A DNA stretch of 64,000 nucleotides from Pseudomonadota bacterium (GCA_020053735.1 JAGVMP010000004.1:57407-121406); one strand, 5' to 3'. Counted from the first letter of the stretch, positions 10,485-20,500 are shown. A program made the numbers and translations. The notes: a model not told the origin generated them from the sequence alone.

Positions 10485-10859
10485 CTAATATCCTGCTTGG
10501 CAACTTTGCCAATCTTTGTAGACCTTCCCATTTTTGGGGGATACGAATGCAAAATCAACAGGGTTAATTGTTTTGTTTTTTGTTCCAGGTTTTACAATCA
10601 CACAGCCATGTAAAACTCCATAAGTGCCATAATATTCGCCATTAAAATCTGATTTCATAAAAGTAACTCCAGCATCTGGAATTCCGACCCCTGCCACTGA
10701 CAACCAGAAATCTTTACCTATTTTATAACTGCAATCCAATTGTTGGTTGCTGCCTTCTTCACACTTCTTACCTTTAAGAATTAAGTCATAGGTTGATTCT
10801 TCAGCGATACAACCTGTTTGAAAGGCTAGTATAATTAAAATGAATATAAGCAGTTTCAT
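10485..10859 (-). CDS. Hypothetical small secreted protein
   Basis: A 124-aa product with an N-terminal signal peptide (LLIFILIILAFQTGC) followed by a Cys. The residues before the Cys are not a perfect lipobox, so it may be a lipoprotein or a simple secreted protein. The mature part contains four further cysteines, suggesting disulfides. I do not recognise the family. The gene looks more AT-rich than its neighbours and sits between trpS and the SMR gene, where the conserved order would place scpA. It may be a recent acquisition. Confidence 0.6.
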   Translation of the reverse strand: MKLLIFILIILAFQTGCIAEESTYDLILKGKKCEEGSNQQLDCSYKIGKDFWLSVAGVGIPDAGVTFMKSDFNGEYYGTYGVLHGCVIVKPGTKNKTINPVDFAFVSPKNGKVYKDWQSCQAGY

Positions 10860-10874
10860 TTTTACTCCATATAT

Positions 10875-12077
10875 TTAGCTGTAATTCAAACCCATCGCAT
10901 CGCGTACATCGCGCATGGTTTCACGCGCTAACTTACGCGCTTTTTCACAACCTTCAGCGACGATATTTTTCACTAAAGTCGGGTCTTCGGCATATTGTGC
11001 GGCGCGCTCTTGGATCGGCTTAAGTTCTTTCAACACGGCATCAATCACCGGTTGTTTGCACTCAATACAGCCAATGGTTGCGCTTTTGCAGCCAATTTGC
11101 ACCCAATCTTTGACGTTGTCATCAGAATACACTTCATGCAATTGCCATACGGGACATTTGGCTGGGTCGCCCGGGTCAGTACGCCTTATTCTTGCAGGGT
11201 CAGTCGGCATGGTCTTGATTTTCTTGGCCACGGTGTCGGTATTTTCGCGCAACGAGATGGTGTTGTTATACGATTTCGACATTTTTTGGCCGTCTAAGCC
11301 CATCATTTTTGAGGCTGGCATCAGCTTATATTCTGGCTCCAGCAAAATCATTTTACCGCCACCCTCCAAGTAACCCAGCAAGCGCTCTTTATCGCCCAGG
11401 CTTAAATTTTGCGCCTCTTCTATCATGGCGCGCGCACTGTCTAACGCCTCTTCATCGCCACTTTGTTGGTAGGCATTGCGCATTTCTTCGTACACCGTTG
11501 CACGTTTGTTACCGAGTTTTTTAATGGCGGCAATGGCTTTTTCTTCAAAGCCCGCCTCTTTGCCATAAATATGGTTAAACCTGCGCGCAATTTCACGGGT
11601 AAATTCAATATGCGGAATTTGGTCTTCGCCCACTGGCACCTGCGTCGCCTTATAAATCAGAATATCCGCGCTTTGCAATAATGGGTAGCCTAAAAAGCCG
11701 TAGGTAGATAAGTCTTTGCTGGCGAGTTTTTCTTGCTGGTCTTTATAGGTGGGCACCCGCTCTAGCCAGCTGAGCGGTGTAATCATGCTTAGCAGCGTAA
11801 ATAATTCGGCATGTTCTGGCACGCGCGATTGAATAAAAATAGTCGCATTGGCAGGATCTACACCCGCTGCCAGCCAATCGATGACCATCTCCCATACGGA
11901 TTCTTCGATAATTTCTGGTGTATCGTAATGCGTGGTCAATGCATGCCAATCAGCCACAAAAAACAAGCATTCATGCTCATGCTGTAGCTTAATCCAATTT
12001 TTAAGTACGCCGTTGTAGTGCCCAAGATGTAAGTTGCCTGTGGGGCGCATGCCAGATAAGACGCGTTCGATTGCCAT
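10875..12077 (-). CDS. trpS: Tryptophanyl-tRNA synthetase
   Basis: A class I aminoacyl-tRNA synthetase that charges tRNA-Trp. The HIGH-type motif appears as GNLHLGHY near residue 14 and the KMSKS loop as GQKMSKSYNN in the second half. At 400 aa it is longer than the E. coli enzyme (about 334 aa). The extra length includes an insert around KCPVWQLHEVYSDDNV followed by a cysteine-containing GCKSATIGCIECKQ stretch, as in the longer TrpS subgroup of betaproteobacteria. It lies 72 nt downstream of the site-2 protease gene on the same strand; that gap is AT-rich with only a weak TTTTTATAAAAA hairpin. Confidence 0.96.
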   Translation of the reverse strand: MAIERVLSGMRPTGNLHLGHYNGVLKNWIKLQHEHECLFFVADWHALTTHYDTPEIIEESVWEMVIDWLAAGVDPANATIFIQSRVPEHAELFTLLSMITPLSWLERVPTYKDQQEKLASKDLSTYGFLGYPLLQSADILIYKATQVPVGEDQIPHIEFTREIARRFNHIYGKEAGFEEKAIAAIKKLGNKRATVYEEMRNAYQQSGDEEALDSARAMIEEAQNLSLGDKERLLGYLEGGGKMILLEPEYKLMPASKMMGLDGQKMSKSYNNTISLRENTDTVAKKIKTMPTDPARIRRTDPGDPAKCPVWQLHEVYSDDNVKDWVQIGCKSATIGCIECKQPVIDAVLKELKPIQERAAQYAEDPTLVKNIVAEGCEKARKLARETMRDVRDAMGLNYS

Positions 12078-12149
12078 GAAAATAGTACCTAATTTTTTAA
12101 GAAGTTTTTATAAAAATGATTATAAGAATAATAGCCAAATAAATATACG

Positions 12150-12806
12150 TTAAACAAAAATACGAAAGATAATTTGCTGGAAAAACTCAATAAATGGCGA
12201 AAGAATTTTGCCCAACACGCCCATAAACATCAATGCGATTAAAATAATAAAGCCATACTGCTCTAACCGCGATAACTGCATGCCCAAATGATTGGGCAGC
12301 AAACTCACCGCAATGCGTCCACCATCCAGCGGCGGCATCGGTAGCAAATTGAGTACCATCAGCACAATATTAATGGTGATGCCGACATAGGCCATATCAA
12401 TAAACATGTACGCCGCGCCAGGAAAGTCCCCCGCATCTATGCCGCGCTTTACAAACCCCAGCAAGATGCCCCAAGCAATCGCCATCAGCAAATTTGAGGC
12501 TGGCCCAGCTGCCGCCACCCACAGCATGTCTCTTTTTGGGTTGCGCAAATTATTAAAATTAACCGGCACTGGTTTGGCCCAGCCAAACAATATGCCACCC
12601 ACAATCAGCGTCAGCGCAGGCAATATAATAGTGCCGACTAAATCAATATGTCGAAACGGGTTAAGCGAAATACGCCCCATTCTTTCTGCGGTTAAATCAC
12701 CAAAATATTTCGCCGCGTAGCCGTGTGAGGCCTCATGCACAGTGATGGCCAAAATAATAGGCACGGCAGAAATTACGATTTTAAGAATCAGTGCTTCTAG
12801 TTGCAT
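12150..12806 (-). CDS. Site-2 protease family membrane metallopeptidase (M50)
   Basis: A 218-aa polytopic membrane protein with the zinc-binding HExxH motif (HEASHG) in the first helix and a third ligand region near the C-terminus (NLLPMPPLDGGRI). GDLTAERMGRISLNPFRHIDLVGT is the characteristic loop of the short, PDZ-less M50 subgroup often found beside trpS. The substrate is unknown; family members cleave transmembrane segments of signalling proteins. It lies between yciO and trpS on the same strand, 16 nt after yciO. Confidence 0.92.
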   Translation of the reverse strand: MQLEALILKIVISAVPIILAITVHEASHGYAAKYFGDLTAERMGRISLNPFRHIDLVGTIILPALTLIVGGILFGWAKPVPVNFNNLRNPKRDMLWVAAAGPASNLLMAIAWGILLGFVKRGIDAGDFPGAAYMFIDMAYVGITINIVLMVLNLLPMPPLDGGRIAVSLLPNHLGMQLSRLEQYGFIILIALMFMGVLGKILSPFIEFFQQIIFRIFV

Positions 12807-12822
12807 ATTTGTACTCTAATGA

Positions 12823-13446
12823 TTAAATGCCAAACGGTGTTGCGTCGGCCACGCCTTGCCGAATTAATACTGGCGCAGTTTCGGTTAAATCAATCACGGT
12901 CGTCAGTCCAGCCAAACTAATCGCTGAATCAATGACCAAATCAACCGTGTGTTCAAGCCGCTCGCGAATCTCCCATGCTTCGTTCAATGGTTCGTCATCG
13001 TCTGGTAATTGCAAAGTCATACTTAATAATGGCTCAGCAAGCTCTTCTAGCAAGGCTTGCACTACCGCATGGTTTGGAACACGAATGCCTACCGCACTGC
13101 GCTTGGGATGCTGCAAACGGCGCGGCACCTCTTTAGTCGCCTTAAGTACAAAAGTATAAGCGCCTGGCGTATTGGCTTTAAGTAAGCGAAATTGGCTATT
13201 ATCCACTTGCGCATAAGTTGCGAGCTCGCTCAAGTTGCGACACACCAAGGTAAAAAGATGGCTATCATCCAGCCCACGAATTTGGCGTATTTTATCTTGC
13301 GCATCCTTAAAACCCATCATGCAGCCCAGCGCATAGCTGGAATCTGTGGGATATGCAATGACCCCACCTTCGCGCAAAATCTCTACCGCATGCTTGATGA
13401 GCCTCGCCTGCGGATTTTCGGCGTTGATAACAAAGTATTGCGCCAT
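12823..13446 (-). CDS. yciO: YciO/YrdC/Sua5-type protein
   Basis: A YrdC-fold protein of 207 aa. Its N-terminus (LIKHAVEILREGGVIAYPTDSSYALGC) holds the conserved nucleotide and threonine site, and KRSAVGIRVPNHAVVQALLEEL is typical of YciO. YrdC/Sua5 proteins make threonylcarbamoyl-AMP for tRNA t6A; YciO paralogues have weak or unclear activity, so the essential TsaC is probably encoded elsewhere. The neighbourhood (PHP phosphatase upstream, M50 protease and trpS downstream) is the usual betaproteobacterial setting. Confidence 0.9.
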   Translation of the reverse strand: MAQYFVINAENPQARLIKHAVEILREGGVIAYPTDSSYALGCMMGFKDAQDKIRQIRGLDDSHLFTLVCRNLSELATYAQVDNSQFRLLKANTPGAYTFVLKATKEVPRRLQHPKRSAVGIRVPNHAVVQALLEELAEPLLSMTLQLPDDDEPLNEAWEIRERLEHTVDLVIDSAISLAGLTTVIDLTETAPVLIRQGVADATPFGI

Positions 13447-13461
13447 CTATTGAATACGCTT

Positions 13462-14313
13462 TTAATTCAACAGCTTCGCTTCTGGCCAATCGTCCCAAAC
13501 GGGTACGCAAATCTCTGGTAAATCTGGAATACAACCCATCTCCATATACGAAATACCCGAGCCGTGAAAATCGGAACCCAGCGACGATTTAAGGCTGAAT
13601 TTATGCGCAATCTTGGCAAATTGTTGATACTGCGCTGGCGTGTGGCTACCGGTCACCACCTCAATCGCTGTGCCACCCAAGCTTCTGAATTCGTGCATGA
13701 GTAACAACATATTAATCGTACCCAAATCGTAGCGGCCCGGGTGCGCGATGACCGCTTGTCCGCCTGCGCCCTTAATTAAATCCACCGCAGACTTTAAATC
13801 CATCCATTCATGCTCTTTAAAGCCAGGCTTGCCCTTTACCAGATATTTTTTAAAGACACTTTTGGTGTCTTTCGCGTGGCCGTTATCAACCAAAAATCGT
13901 GCAAAATGCGTGCGGGTGATAATGCTTTGCTTTGCTAACGCTTTTGCACCTTCATAAGCGCCATGAATGCCAATACGCGTCAAATCTGTACCCATCTCTT
14001 GTGCACGTTCATCACGGCCTGTACGCACTTTATTGAGTGCGGCTTTTAACGGAGCGTTATGAATATCTACTTTCAAGCCGACAATATGCAGGGTGCGGCG
14101 CTTCCAAGTCACTGAGATTTCTACACCATTTACAAATTGAATACCATGCTCGAGCGCAGCTTCACTTGCGGCCTGAAGCCCACCTAAATCATCATGGTCT
14201 GTTAACGCCAGCACTTTGACACCGCGTTTAGCCGCATGCGCTACCAACTCGGGCGGGGTTAGCAAGCCATCAGAAACAGTAGAGTGACAATGAAGATCGA
14301 ACAATGCAGCCAT
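13462..14313 (-). CDS. PHP-domain phosphatase/5'-3' exonuclease (RNase AM family)
   Basis: A 283-aa polymerase and histidinol phosphatase (PHP) domain protein. The metal site begins with DLHCHSTVSDG at residue 6, followed by LALTDHDDLGGL and, near the end, SLGSDFHGSG. It matches the YciV/Rnm/TrpH family, whose members hydrolyse 3',5'-nucleotide bisphosphates and trim 5' ends of small RNAs. It is the first gene of the minus-strand group running through yciO, M50 and trpS, and is divergent from yciB. Confidence 0.92.
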   Translation of the reverse strand: MAALFDLHCHSTVSDGLLTPPELVAHAAKRGVKVLALTDHDDLGGLQAASEAALEHGIQFVNGVEISVTWKRRTLHIVGLKVDIHNAPLKAALNKVRTGRDERAQEMGTDLTRIGIHGAYEGAKALAKQSIITRTHFARFLVDNGHAKDTKSVFKKYLVKGKPGFKEHEWMDLKSAVDLIKGAGGQAVIAHPGRYDLGTINMLLLMHEFRSLGGTAIEVVTGSHTPAQYQQFAKIAHKFSLKSSLGSDFHGSGISYMEMGCIPDLPEICVPVWDDWPEAKLLN

Positions 14314-14448
14314 GCGCTATGATTCTCTATAAATGAGTTTCGAAATGCTTTTGCAATACTTTTGCAAAATAAGGCAAATCATAGCAAAATACTGCCTTTA
14401 CAGATAGCGTTGCTTTTAGATAGCAACCCTCAAAAACACAAGGTCTAC

Positions 14449-15000
14449 ATGAAATTTTTATTCGATTTACTTCCTGTTATTTTATTTTTTGTCGGCTTTA
14501 AGCTGTATGGCATTTTTGCCGCCACCGCCATTGCCATTGCTACTACGCTAGCTATGATTATTTACGCCAAAATTCGCCACGGTAAAATTGAAAAAATGCT
14601 ACTGATTAACGGCGCAGTGATTAGCGTACTGGGCGGCATTACCTTATTGTTGCAAGATAAAACCTACATTATGTGGAAACCCACCGTATTGTATTGGTTG
14701 TTAGCGGCCGTATTACTGGTTTCTAACTTGTTTTTTAATAAGAATTTTATTCAACAAATGATGGGTAAAATGATGCAAGCGCCTACGGCTATTTGGACCA
14801 AGCTTAATTGGGCTTGGGTAATATTTTTAGTCGGCTTAGGTTTTTTAAACCTATATGTCGCGTTTAACTACACTGAAGATGCCTGGGTTAATTTTAAATT
14901 GTTTGGCGTTACTGGCATGATGTTTGTGTTTGTGATTTTACAAACTTTCGCGTTAAGAAAATATTTAATTGAGCCAACTGAGCAAGATAGTAGCAAATAA
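14449..15000 (+). CDS. yciB: Septation protein A / inner membrane protein YciB
   Basis: A polytopic inner-membrane protein of the YciB (IspZ) family, linked to cell envelope maintenance and division. The track starts at 14362, but the conserved protein starts at the ATG at 14449 ([21 protein letters not shown]), which has AAGG about 6 nt upstream; this gives 183 aa with five or six hydrophobic segments. It heads the yciB-yciI-bolA-parvulin cluster. The 135 nt between the divergent PHP gene and this start contain repeated TTTTGCA and AGCAAAATA sequences, but no promoter I can place with confidence. Confidence 0.95.
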   Translation: MKFLFDLLPVILFFVGFKLYGIFAATAIAIATTLAMIIYAKIRHGKIEKMLLINGAVISVLGGITLLLQDKTYIMWKPTVLYWLLAAVLLVSNLFFNKNFIQQMMGKMMQAPTAIWTKLNWAWVIFLVGLGFLNLYVAFNYTEDAWVNFKLFGVTGMMFVFVILQTFALRKYLIEPTEQDSSK

Positions 15001-15299
15001 TGCTCTATACAATAGTCGCAGAAGATGTTGAAAACAGCCTTGAGAAGCGTTTAGCTGCTAGGCCTGCGCATCTGGCACGTTTAACTGAACTACAAAACCA
15101 AGGTCGATTATTGCTCGCTGGACCTTTCCCCGCCATTGATAGCGTAGACCCAGGTCCTGCCGGGTTTACAGGCAGTTTAATCGTGGCAGAGTTTGCAAGC
15201 TTAGAAGCTGCAAGAGCGTGGGCTGAGGCTGACCCGTTTGTCAGCGCGGGGGTCTATGCAAACGTTACAGTAAAACCTTTTAGAAAAACGCTACCCTAA
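15000..15299 (+). CDS. yciI: YciI family protein
   Basis: A 99-aa ferredoxin-like fold protein of the YCII-related family. The conserved core is visible as [25 protein letters not shown] and [18 protein letters not shown]-like segments with an invariant His (H24 region) and Asp. The biochemical role is unresolved in proteobacteria. The start overlaps the yciB stop as TAATG, so the two are translationally coupled. bolA follows after 22 nt. Confidence 0.92.
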   Translation: MLYTIVAEDVENSLEKRLAARPAHLARLTELQNQGRLLLAGPFPAIDSVDPGPAGFTGSLIVAEFASLEAARAWAEADPFVSAGVYANVTVKPFRKTLP

Positions 15300-15321
15300 G
15301 TATGAAATAATTAAGTACAAG

Positions 15322-15585
15322 ATGAATTTAATTGAAACTATCCAACATCGGCTGGCCAGCTTACAGCCAGTTAGCCTTGAAATACAGGACGATAGCGCCT
15401 TGCATGCGGGGCATGCAGGCAATACCGGTGGCGGGCATTTCACGCTAAAAATTGTAAGCTCGCAATTTTCGCAAAAATCGCAGATAATACGCCATCGCTT
15501 AATTTATCAAGCACTTACGGACTTAATACCGCAGCAAATTCATGCACTTAGCATACTTGCAATTTCTCCAGACGACCCCACTTAG
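15322..15585 (+). CDS. bolA: BolA family protein
   Basis: An 87-aa BolA-like protein with the conserved HAGHAGNTGGGHFTLKIVS stretch, which supplies the His residues used with monothiol glutaredoxins in [2Fe-2S] cluster handling, and an HRLIYQAL segment in the second half. It is probably part of the yciB-yciI-bolA-parvulin operon. The parvulin gene starts 33 nt downstream behind an AAAGGA Shine-Dalgarno. Confidence 0.93.
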   Translation: MNLIETIQHRLASLQPVSLEIQDDSALHAGHAGNTGGGHFTLKIVSSQFSQKSQIIRHRLIYQALTDLIPQQIHALSILAISPDDPT

Positions 15586-15618
15586 TTTGGGCACTCTCAA
15601 TTTAAAAAAGGATTACCA

Positions 15619-16413
15619 ATGAAAATCTCGCAACTTATCGCTACTATTTTCGCAGCTTCCACACTTTCATTTGCAACCAGCAGCTTTGCAGCAGACCCCG
15701 CTACGGTAAACGGCAAGCCGATTAAGCAAGCTTGGGTTAACTACATTATGAAAGATGCGCAAGCACGCGGCCAAAAAGGTGATGGCTTAAAAAATGCTAT
15801 TATTAACGAATTAGTTGGCTCCGAGCTAGCTTATCAAGAAGCGGTAAAACAAGGTGTAGATAAAGACCCAGATTTAATGATTGCTTCTGAAATCGGCCAA
15901 CGTAAATTAGTGGTTAACGCATTTTTAGCTGATTTTATGAAGAAAAACCCTGTGAGCGATGCTGATAAAAAAGCTGCTTACGAGCAATACAAAAAAGAAT
16001 TGGGCGATAAAGAATATAGCGCACGTCATATTTTGGTCAAAACTGAGGCGGAAGCCAACGAAGTTGCTGCGGCAGTTAAAAAAGGTGATTTCGCTAAGGT
16101 AGCCAAAGAGAAATCACTTGATCCTGGCAGCAAAGATAAAGGCGGCGATTTGGGTTGGTTCTCGCCCGCCGGCATGGTAAAACCATTTAGTGATGCAGTT
16201 ACCACGATGAAAAAAGGTGAAATAAGCGCACCAATTCAAACTCAATTTGGCTGGCATATCATTAAATTAAATGACAGCCGTGCCACGCAAGTGCCACCAT
16301 ACGACAAAGTAAAAGATGGCTTAGAGCGCACTTTGCAACAACGTAAATTAGAAAAATTGATGTTGGGCTTAAAAGAAAAAGCAAAAATAGATGTACCTGG
16401 TGCGACTAAATAA
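15619..16413 (+). CDS. Periplasmic parvulin-type peptidyl-prolyl isomerase
   Basis: A 264-aa SurA/PrsA/PpiC-like folding factor. A Sec signal peptide (to about residue 25, ...TSSFAADP) is followed by an N-terminal helical chaperone region and one rotamase domain from about residue 130 (EYSARHILVKTEAEANEVAAAV, DPGSKDKGGDLGWFSPAGMVKPF, FGWHIIKLND). It would catalyse cis-trans isomerisation of Xaa-Pro bonds in exported proteins. AAAGGA 7 nt before the ATG sets the start. A strong terminator follows at once, closing the operon. Confidence 0.93.
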   Translation: MKISQLIATIFAASTLSFATSSFAADPATVNGKPIKQAWVNYIMKDAQARGQKGDGLKNAIINELVGSELAYQEAVKQGVDKDPDLMIASEIGQRKLVVNAFLADFMKKNPVSDADKKAAYEQYKKELGDKEYSARHILVKTEAEANEVAAAVKKGDFAKVAKEKSLDPGSKDKGGDLGWFSPAGMVKPFSDAVTTMKKGEISAPIQTQFGWHIIKLNDSRATQVPPYDKVKDGLERTLQQRKLEKLMLGLKEKAKIDVPGATK

Positions 16414-16441
16414 GATTTTTTAGGTAAGCACTTTACTGATT

Positions 16442-16470
16442 AAAAAAACCTGCTCATGCAGGTTTTTTTA
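16442..16470 (+). terminator. Rho-independent terminator of the parvulin operon
   Basis: AAAAAAACCTGC-TCAT-GCAGGTTTTTTT forms a stem of about 12 bp ending in a T run. It is nearly symmetric but functionally fits the plus-strand operon. Confidence 0.92.
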
Positions 16471-16493
16471 CGTCTAGTAAAAATTATTCTTAA

Positions 16494-16522
16494 TTGCGAA
16501 CTATTATCATTTGTATTATACT
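16494..16522 (+). promoter_or_regulatory. Sigma70 promoter with Fur-box-like spacer for FTR1 permease
   Basis: TTGCGA (16494-16499), a 17-nt spacer and TATACT (16517-16522) form a well-spaced promoter about 30 nt before the permease ATG. The spacer contains ATTATCATTTGTAT, which resembles one half and part of the other half of the Fur consensus (GATAATGATAATCATTATC). Repression by Fur under iron-replete conditions would fit the downstream gene. Confidence 0.5.
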
Positions 16523-16553
16523 AATTACTAGTCAACATTTTTTAGGAACATCC

Positions 16554-17342
16554 ATGTTTGAAACCCTGATGATTGCATTTAGAGAAGGCTTAGAGGCTTT
16601 TTTGATTATCGCCATTACTTTAGCTTACCTTGCCAAAACTGGTGGTGAAAAGCTGATTCCATCTGTACGCCAAGGTTGCTATGTGGCGGTAATTGCCTGC
16701 GCAGTTTTAGGCATCGTACTCGCTAAGATTGGCGGCCTCACCCCCTTTTGGGAAGGCACATTGGCTTTAGTTGCCGCCATTTTGGTGATTACTTGCACCA
16801 TTCACATGCTGAGAATGGGTAAGCACATGAAACGCGAAATCACTGGTGCGATTGATAAGGCGGTAGCAAACCCGACTGGTGGAGCCAAGTTTGCTATCTT
16901 TTTGTTTGTGTTGTTGATGATTGGACGCGAAGGTTTAGAGGCTGCTACCATGATTGCGTCACTGGCACAAACGACTGATGGTATGCCACTGGCTCTTGGT
17001 GGCGTGTTAGGCGTCTCGTTAGCAGGTTTAGTCGCTTGGGCTTGGAGCAAGTATGGCCAGCGTGTGAATCTTGGGCTATTTTTTCAAGTCACGGCTATTT
17101 TTATGGTGCTGTTCTCCATTCAGTTGCTTATTTATGCATTTCACGAATACACCGAAACGCCAGAACTATACAATTTAGGCATCATTGATACGCCTTATTG
17201 GCACACAGTGACTGAAGATTGGGGGCCAAATGGCAGAATTGGCTCATGGATTTCTTACAGCTTATTGTTGGTACCACTGGCATTTTTGGGTTTTAGCTTA
17301 GTTAAAGGCAAAAATCCACCCAAACTGGCTGCTAGCAAATAG
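16554..17342 (+). CDS. FTR1 family high-affinity iron permease
   Basis: A seven-helix inner-membrane protein of the FTR1/EfeU family, which imports iron. The two signature REGLE motifs are both present: FREGLEAFL in helix 1 and GREGLEAATM in helix 4. The track start (16494, TTG) overlaps the promoter; the ATG at 16554 has AGGA 7 nt upstream and begins at the conserved MFETLMIAFREGLE, giving 262 aa. No EfeO/EfeB partner lies beside it, so it appears to be a stand-alone gene bounded by terminators on both sides. The upstream Fur-like sequence supports an iron role. Confidence 0.92.
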   Translation: MFETLMIAFREGLEAFLIIAITLAYLAKTGGEKLIPSVRQGCYVAVIACAVLGIVLAKIGGLTPFWEGTLALVAAILVITCTIHMLRMGKHMKREITGAIDKAVANPTGGAKFAIFLFVLLMIGREGLEAATMIASLAQTTDGMPLALGGVLGVSLAGLVAWAWSKYGQRVNLGLFFQVTAIFMVLFSIQLLIYAFHEYTETPELYNLGIIDTPYWHTVTEDWGPNGRIGSWISYSLLLVPLAFLGFSLVKGKNPPKLAASK

Positions 17343-17383
17343 CAATATTTAAATATAAATACCTTGAAATAGAAGGCCAATTC

Positions 17384-17418
17384 AAAAGCCACTCAATCAA
17401 ACTTGAGTGGCTTTTTTG
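17384..17418 (+). terminator. Rho-independent terminator after FTR1 gene
   Basis: AAAAGCCACTCAA and TTGAGTGGCTTTTTT pair around a TCAAAC loop and end in a T run, 40 nt after the permease stop. Confidence 0.92.
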
Positions 17419-17525
17419 TGCCTGGATTTTTTGTATCGGGCTTTATCAAATCGCCCGCGCCAAACATGTGGCGCTTTCTGTTAAAATACTGACTGATTAT
17501 TTTCAAACAATAAGCATCGCCTTAC

Positions 17526-20500
17526 ATGTCTAATTCTTTAGCTAAATCTTCTTCCAACGCACACTTTTTAAGCTTTCGTGGTAGCCCTGCTTTATCTGCA
17601 TTTCGGCTGGATAAATTACATGCATCCTTAAAAAAATCTGCACCAAACATAGTCAATATTAATACTGAGTTCGTACATTTTGTATTTAGCAACGCAGTAT
17701 TAAGCAAAGCTGAGCAAAGCACTTTAAAACAAATTTTAACCTATGGTGCGCATACTGATGCTCTGCAGGCCAATATCCATGCGGTCTCTGGCGACATAAA
17801 AAATGATTCTAAGCAAAAATCACTATATTTAGTTATTCCACGCATTGGCACCATTTCACCATGGGCATCTCGTGCCACCGATATTGCCAACAACTGTGGC
17901 TTAGGAAGCATTTTACGTATTGAACGCGGCATTGCGTTTTATGTGGAAAGCAGTGGCGAACTAAATGAAAGTGAAAACACCGCACTAAAAGCCGCCATTC
18001 ACGACCGTATGACAGAAACGGTATTGAGCGATCTAAACGATGCCGAAAAACTCTATCACCATGCAGAGCCAAAACCGTTGAGCAGCGTCGATATTTTACA
18101 AGGTGGTGCGACCGCATTAAACGCAGCCAATAGCGACATGGGTTTGGCGCTGTCACCCGACGAAATAGACTATTTGGTAGAGAACTTTAGCAAAATTGGC
18201 CGCAACCCAACGGATGTGGAATTGATGATGTTTGCGCAAGCCAACTCGGAGCATTGTCGCCATAAAATTTTTAACGCCGACTGGGTGATTGATGGTGAAC
18301 AGCAAGATATTAGTCTGTTTGGCATGATACGTAACACGCATAAACTTAACCCTGGTCACACTGTTGTTGCCTATTCTGATAATTCTTCCATTGTAGCTGG
18401 GCAAAAAACGCAGCGCTTTTATCCCAACTCAAATGGCGAATACAGCTTTAATGAAGACGAAATGCACTACCTGATGAAGGTGGAAACGCATAACCACCCT
18501 ACTGCTATTTCGCCTTTTGCGGGCGCGGCCACAGGAGCGGGAGGTGAGATTCGTGACGAAGGTGCGACAGGAATTGGCTCTAAACCTAAGGCGGGCTTAA
18601 CTGGCTTTTCCGTATCTAACTTAAACATTCCAAACTTTGCACAACCGTGGGAGAAGCCATACGGTAAACCTGGCCGAATCGCCACACCGTTGCAAATCAT
18701 GACCGATGGCCCACTCGGTGGGGCCGCCTATAACAATGAATTTGGTCGCCCCAATATTGCAGGCTACTTCCGCACATTTGAGCTAGAGAATAATGGCGAA
18801 GTGCGTGGTTATCATAAACCCATCATGCTGGCAGGCGGTGTAGGCAATATTTCAGCCAGTCACTCACATAAAAATGCAATTCCGGCAGGCGCAGCCCTCA
18901 TTCAACTGGGCGGCCCTGCCATGTTAATCGGTTTGGGCGGCGGCGCGGCCAGCAGCATGGATACAGGCAGCAATACCGAGAATTTAGATTTTGATTCGGT
19001 ACAACGTGGCAACCCAGAGTTGCAACGTCGTGCGCAAGAAGTGATAGACCGTTGCTGGCAACTGGGCGAGAAAAACCCAATTCTGAGCATTCACGACGTC
19101 GGTGCGGGCGGCATTTCCAACGCCTTCCCTGAATTGGTGAATGACGCCAAAGTGGGCGCAAAGTTTGATTTGCGCAATGTGCATAACGAAGAACCTGGCA
19201 TGAGTCCAAGAGAGTTATGGAGTAACGAGGCGCAAGAGCGTTACGTCATGGCAGTGCTACCAGAGAATTTAGCAGCATTTAAAGCCATATGTGAACGCGA
19301 ACGCGCACCCTTCGCCATTGTAGGTTACGCCACTTCAGAACGTCATTTAACGGTGGCGGATAGCCATTTTGGTAACAAACCTGTGGACATGGAGTTAAGC
19401 GTATTACTGGGCAAACCACCCAAAATGACACGCGACGTGAAAAGGGTTGCCAAAAAATTAAGCACTTTTGATACGAGCAAAATCGACTTCAAAGACGCTG
19501 CAGCGCGTGTGTTAAGGCTACCAGGCGTGGCGGATAAAACATTTCTGATTACGATTGGCGACCGCACGGTTACGGGACTAATCGCACGTGACCAAATGGT
19601 GGGGCCGTGGCAAGTGCCTGTGGCCGATGTGGCCGTCACGCTAGCTGGCTACCAAACCTACGCAGGAGAAGCCTTTGCCATTGGCGAAAAGGCGCCGCTG
19701 GCACTGATTAACGCGCCTGCCTCTGGCCGTATGGCGATTGGTGAAGCAATCACCAACATCGCTGCTGCGCAAATTGATGACATTAGCAACTTAAAACTTT
19801 CCGCAAACTGGATGGCGCCTGCAGGACATGCGGGTGAAGACGCTGCACTATTTGCAACCGTAAAAGCGGTGGGCATGGAACTGTGCCCAGCACTGGGAAT
19901 CAGCATTCCTGTCGGCAAAGACTCAATGAGCATGAAGACGGTGTGGAACGAAGATGGCCTAGATAAAGCGGTCACTTCCCCCATCTCTTTAGTTGTCACT
20001 GCCTTTGCTAATATAACCGATGCGCGTAAAACTCTAACTCCGCAGTTGAGGACAAGTTTTTCTAATCAAAACCTGGCTAATCAAAACCTGGGTGAAACCA
20101 AGCTCATTTTAATTGATTTAGGCAATGGCAAGAACCGTTTAGGTGGTAGCAGTTTGGCTCAGGTATACAACCAAATTGGCAACGAAGCGCCCGATGTTGA
20201 TTCACCCGAACAATTAAAAGCGTTTTTTGCAGAAATTCAAAAGTTAAATGCTGAGAATAAAATTTTAGCGTATCACGACCGCAGTGACGGCGGCTTGTTT
20301 ACCACGCTTTGCGAAATGGCATTTGCTGGCAGATGTGGTCTGCAAGTCACCATAAATAATACTAATGGTAATGCACTTGCTAGCGATATCGTCAGTGCAC
20401 TATTTAATGAGGAATTAGGCGCAGTTATTCAAGTGCGCGCCAGTGAAGCCGATGCAATTTTGGCGCAATTGAATCAACACTTAAGTGCACATATTATTGG

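Noticed and set aside
15395-15420. Palindromic TTGCATGCGGGGCATGCAGG in bolA as another repeat copy
   Set aside because: Short, encodes the conserved HAGHAGN stretch of BolA and lacks the 39-nt element core.
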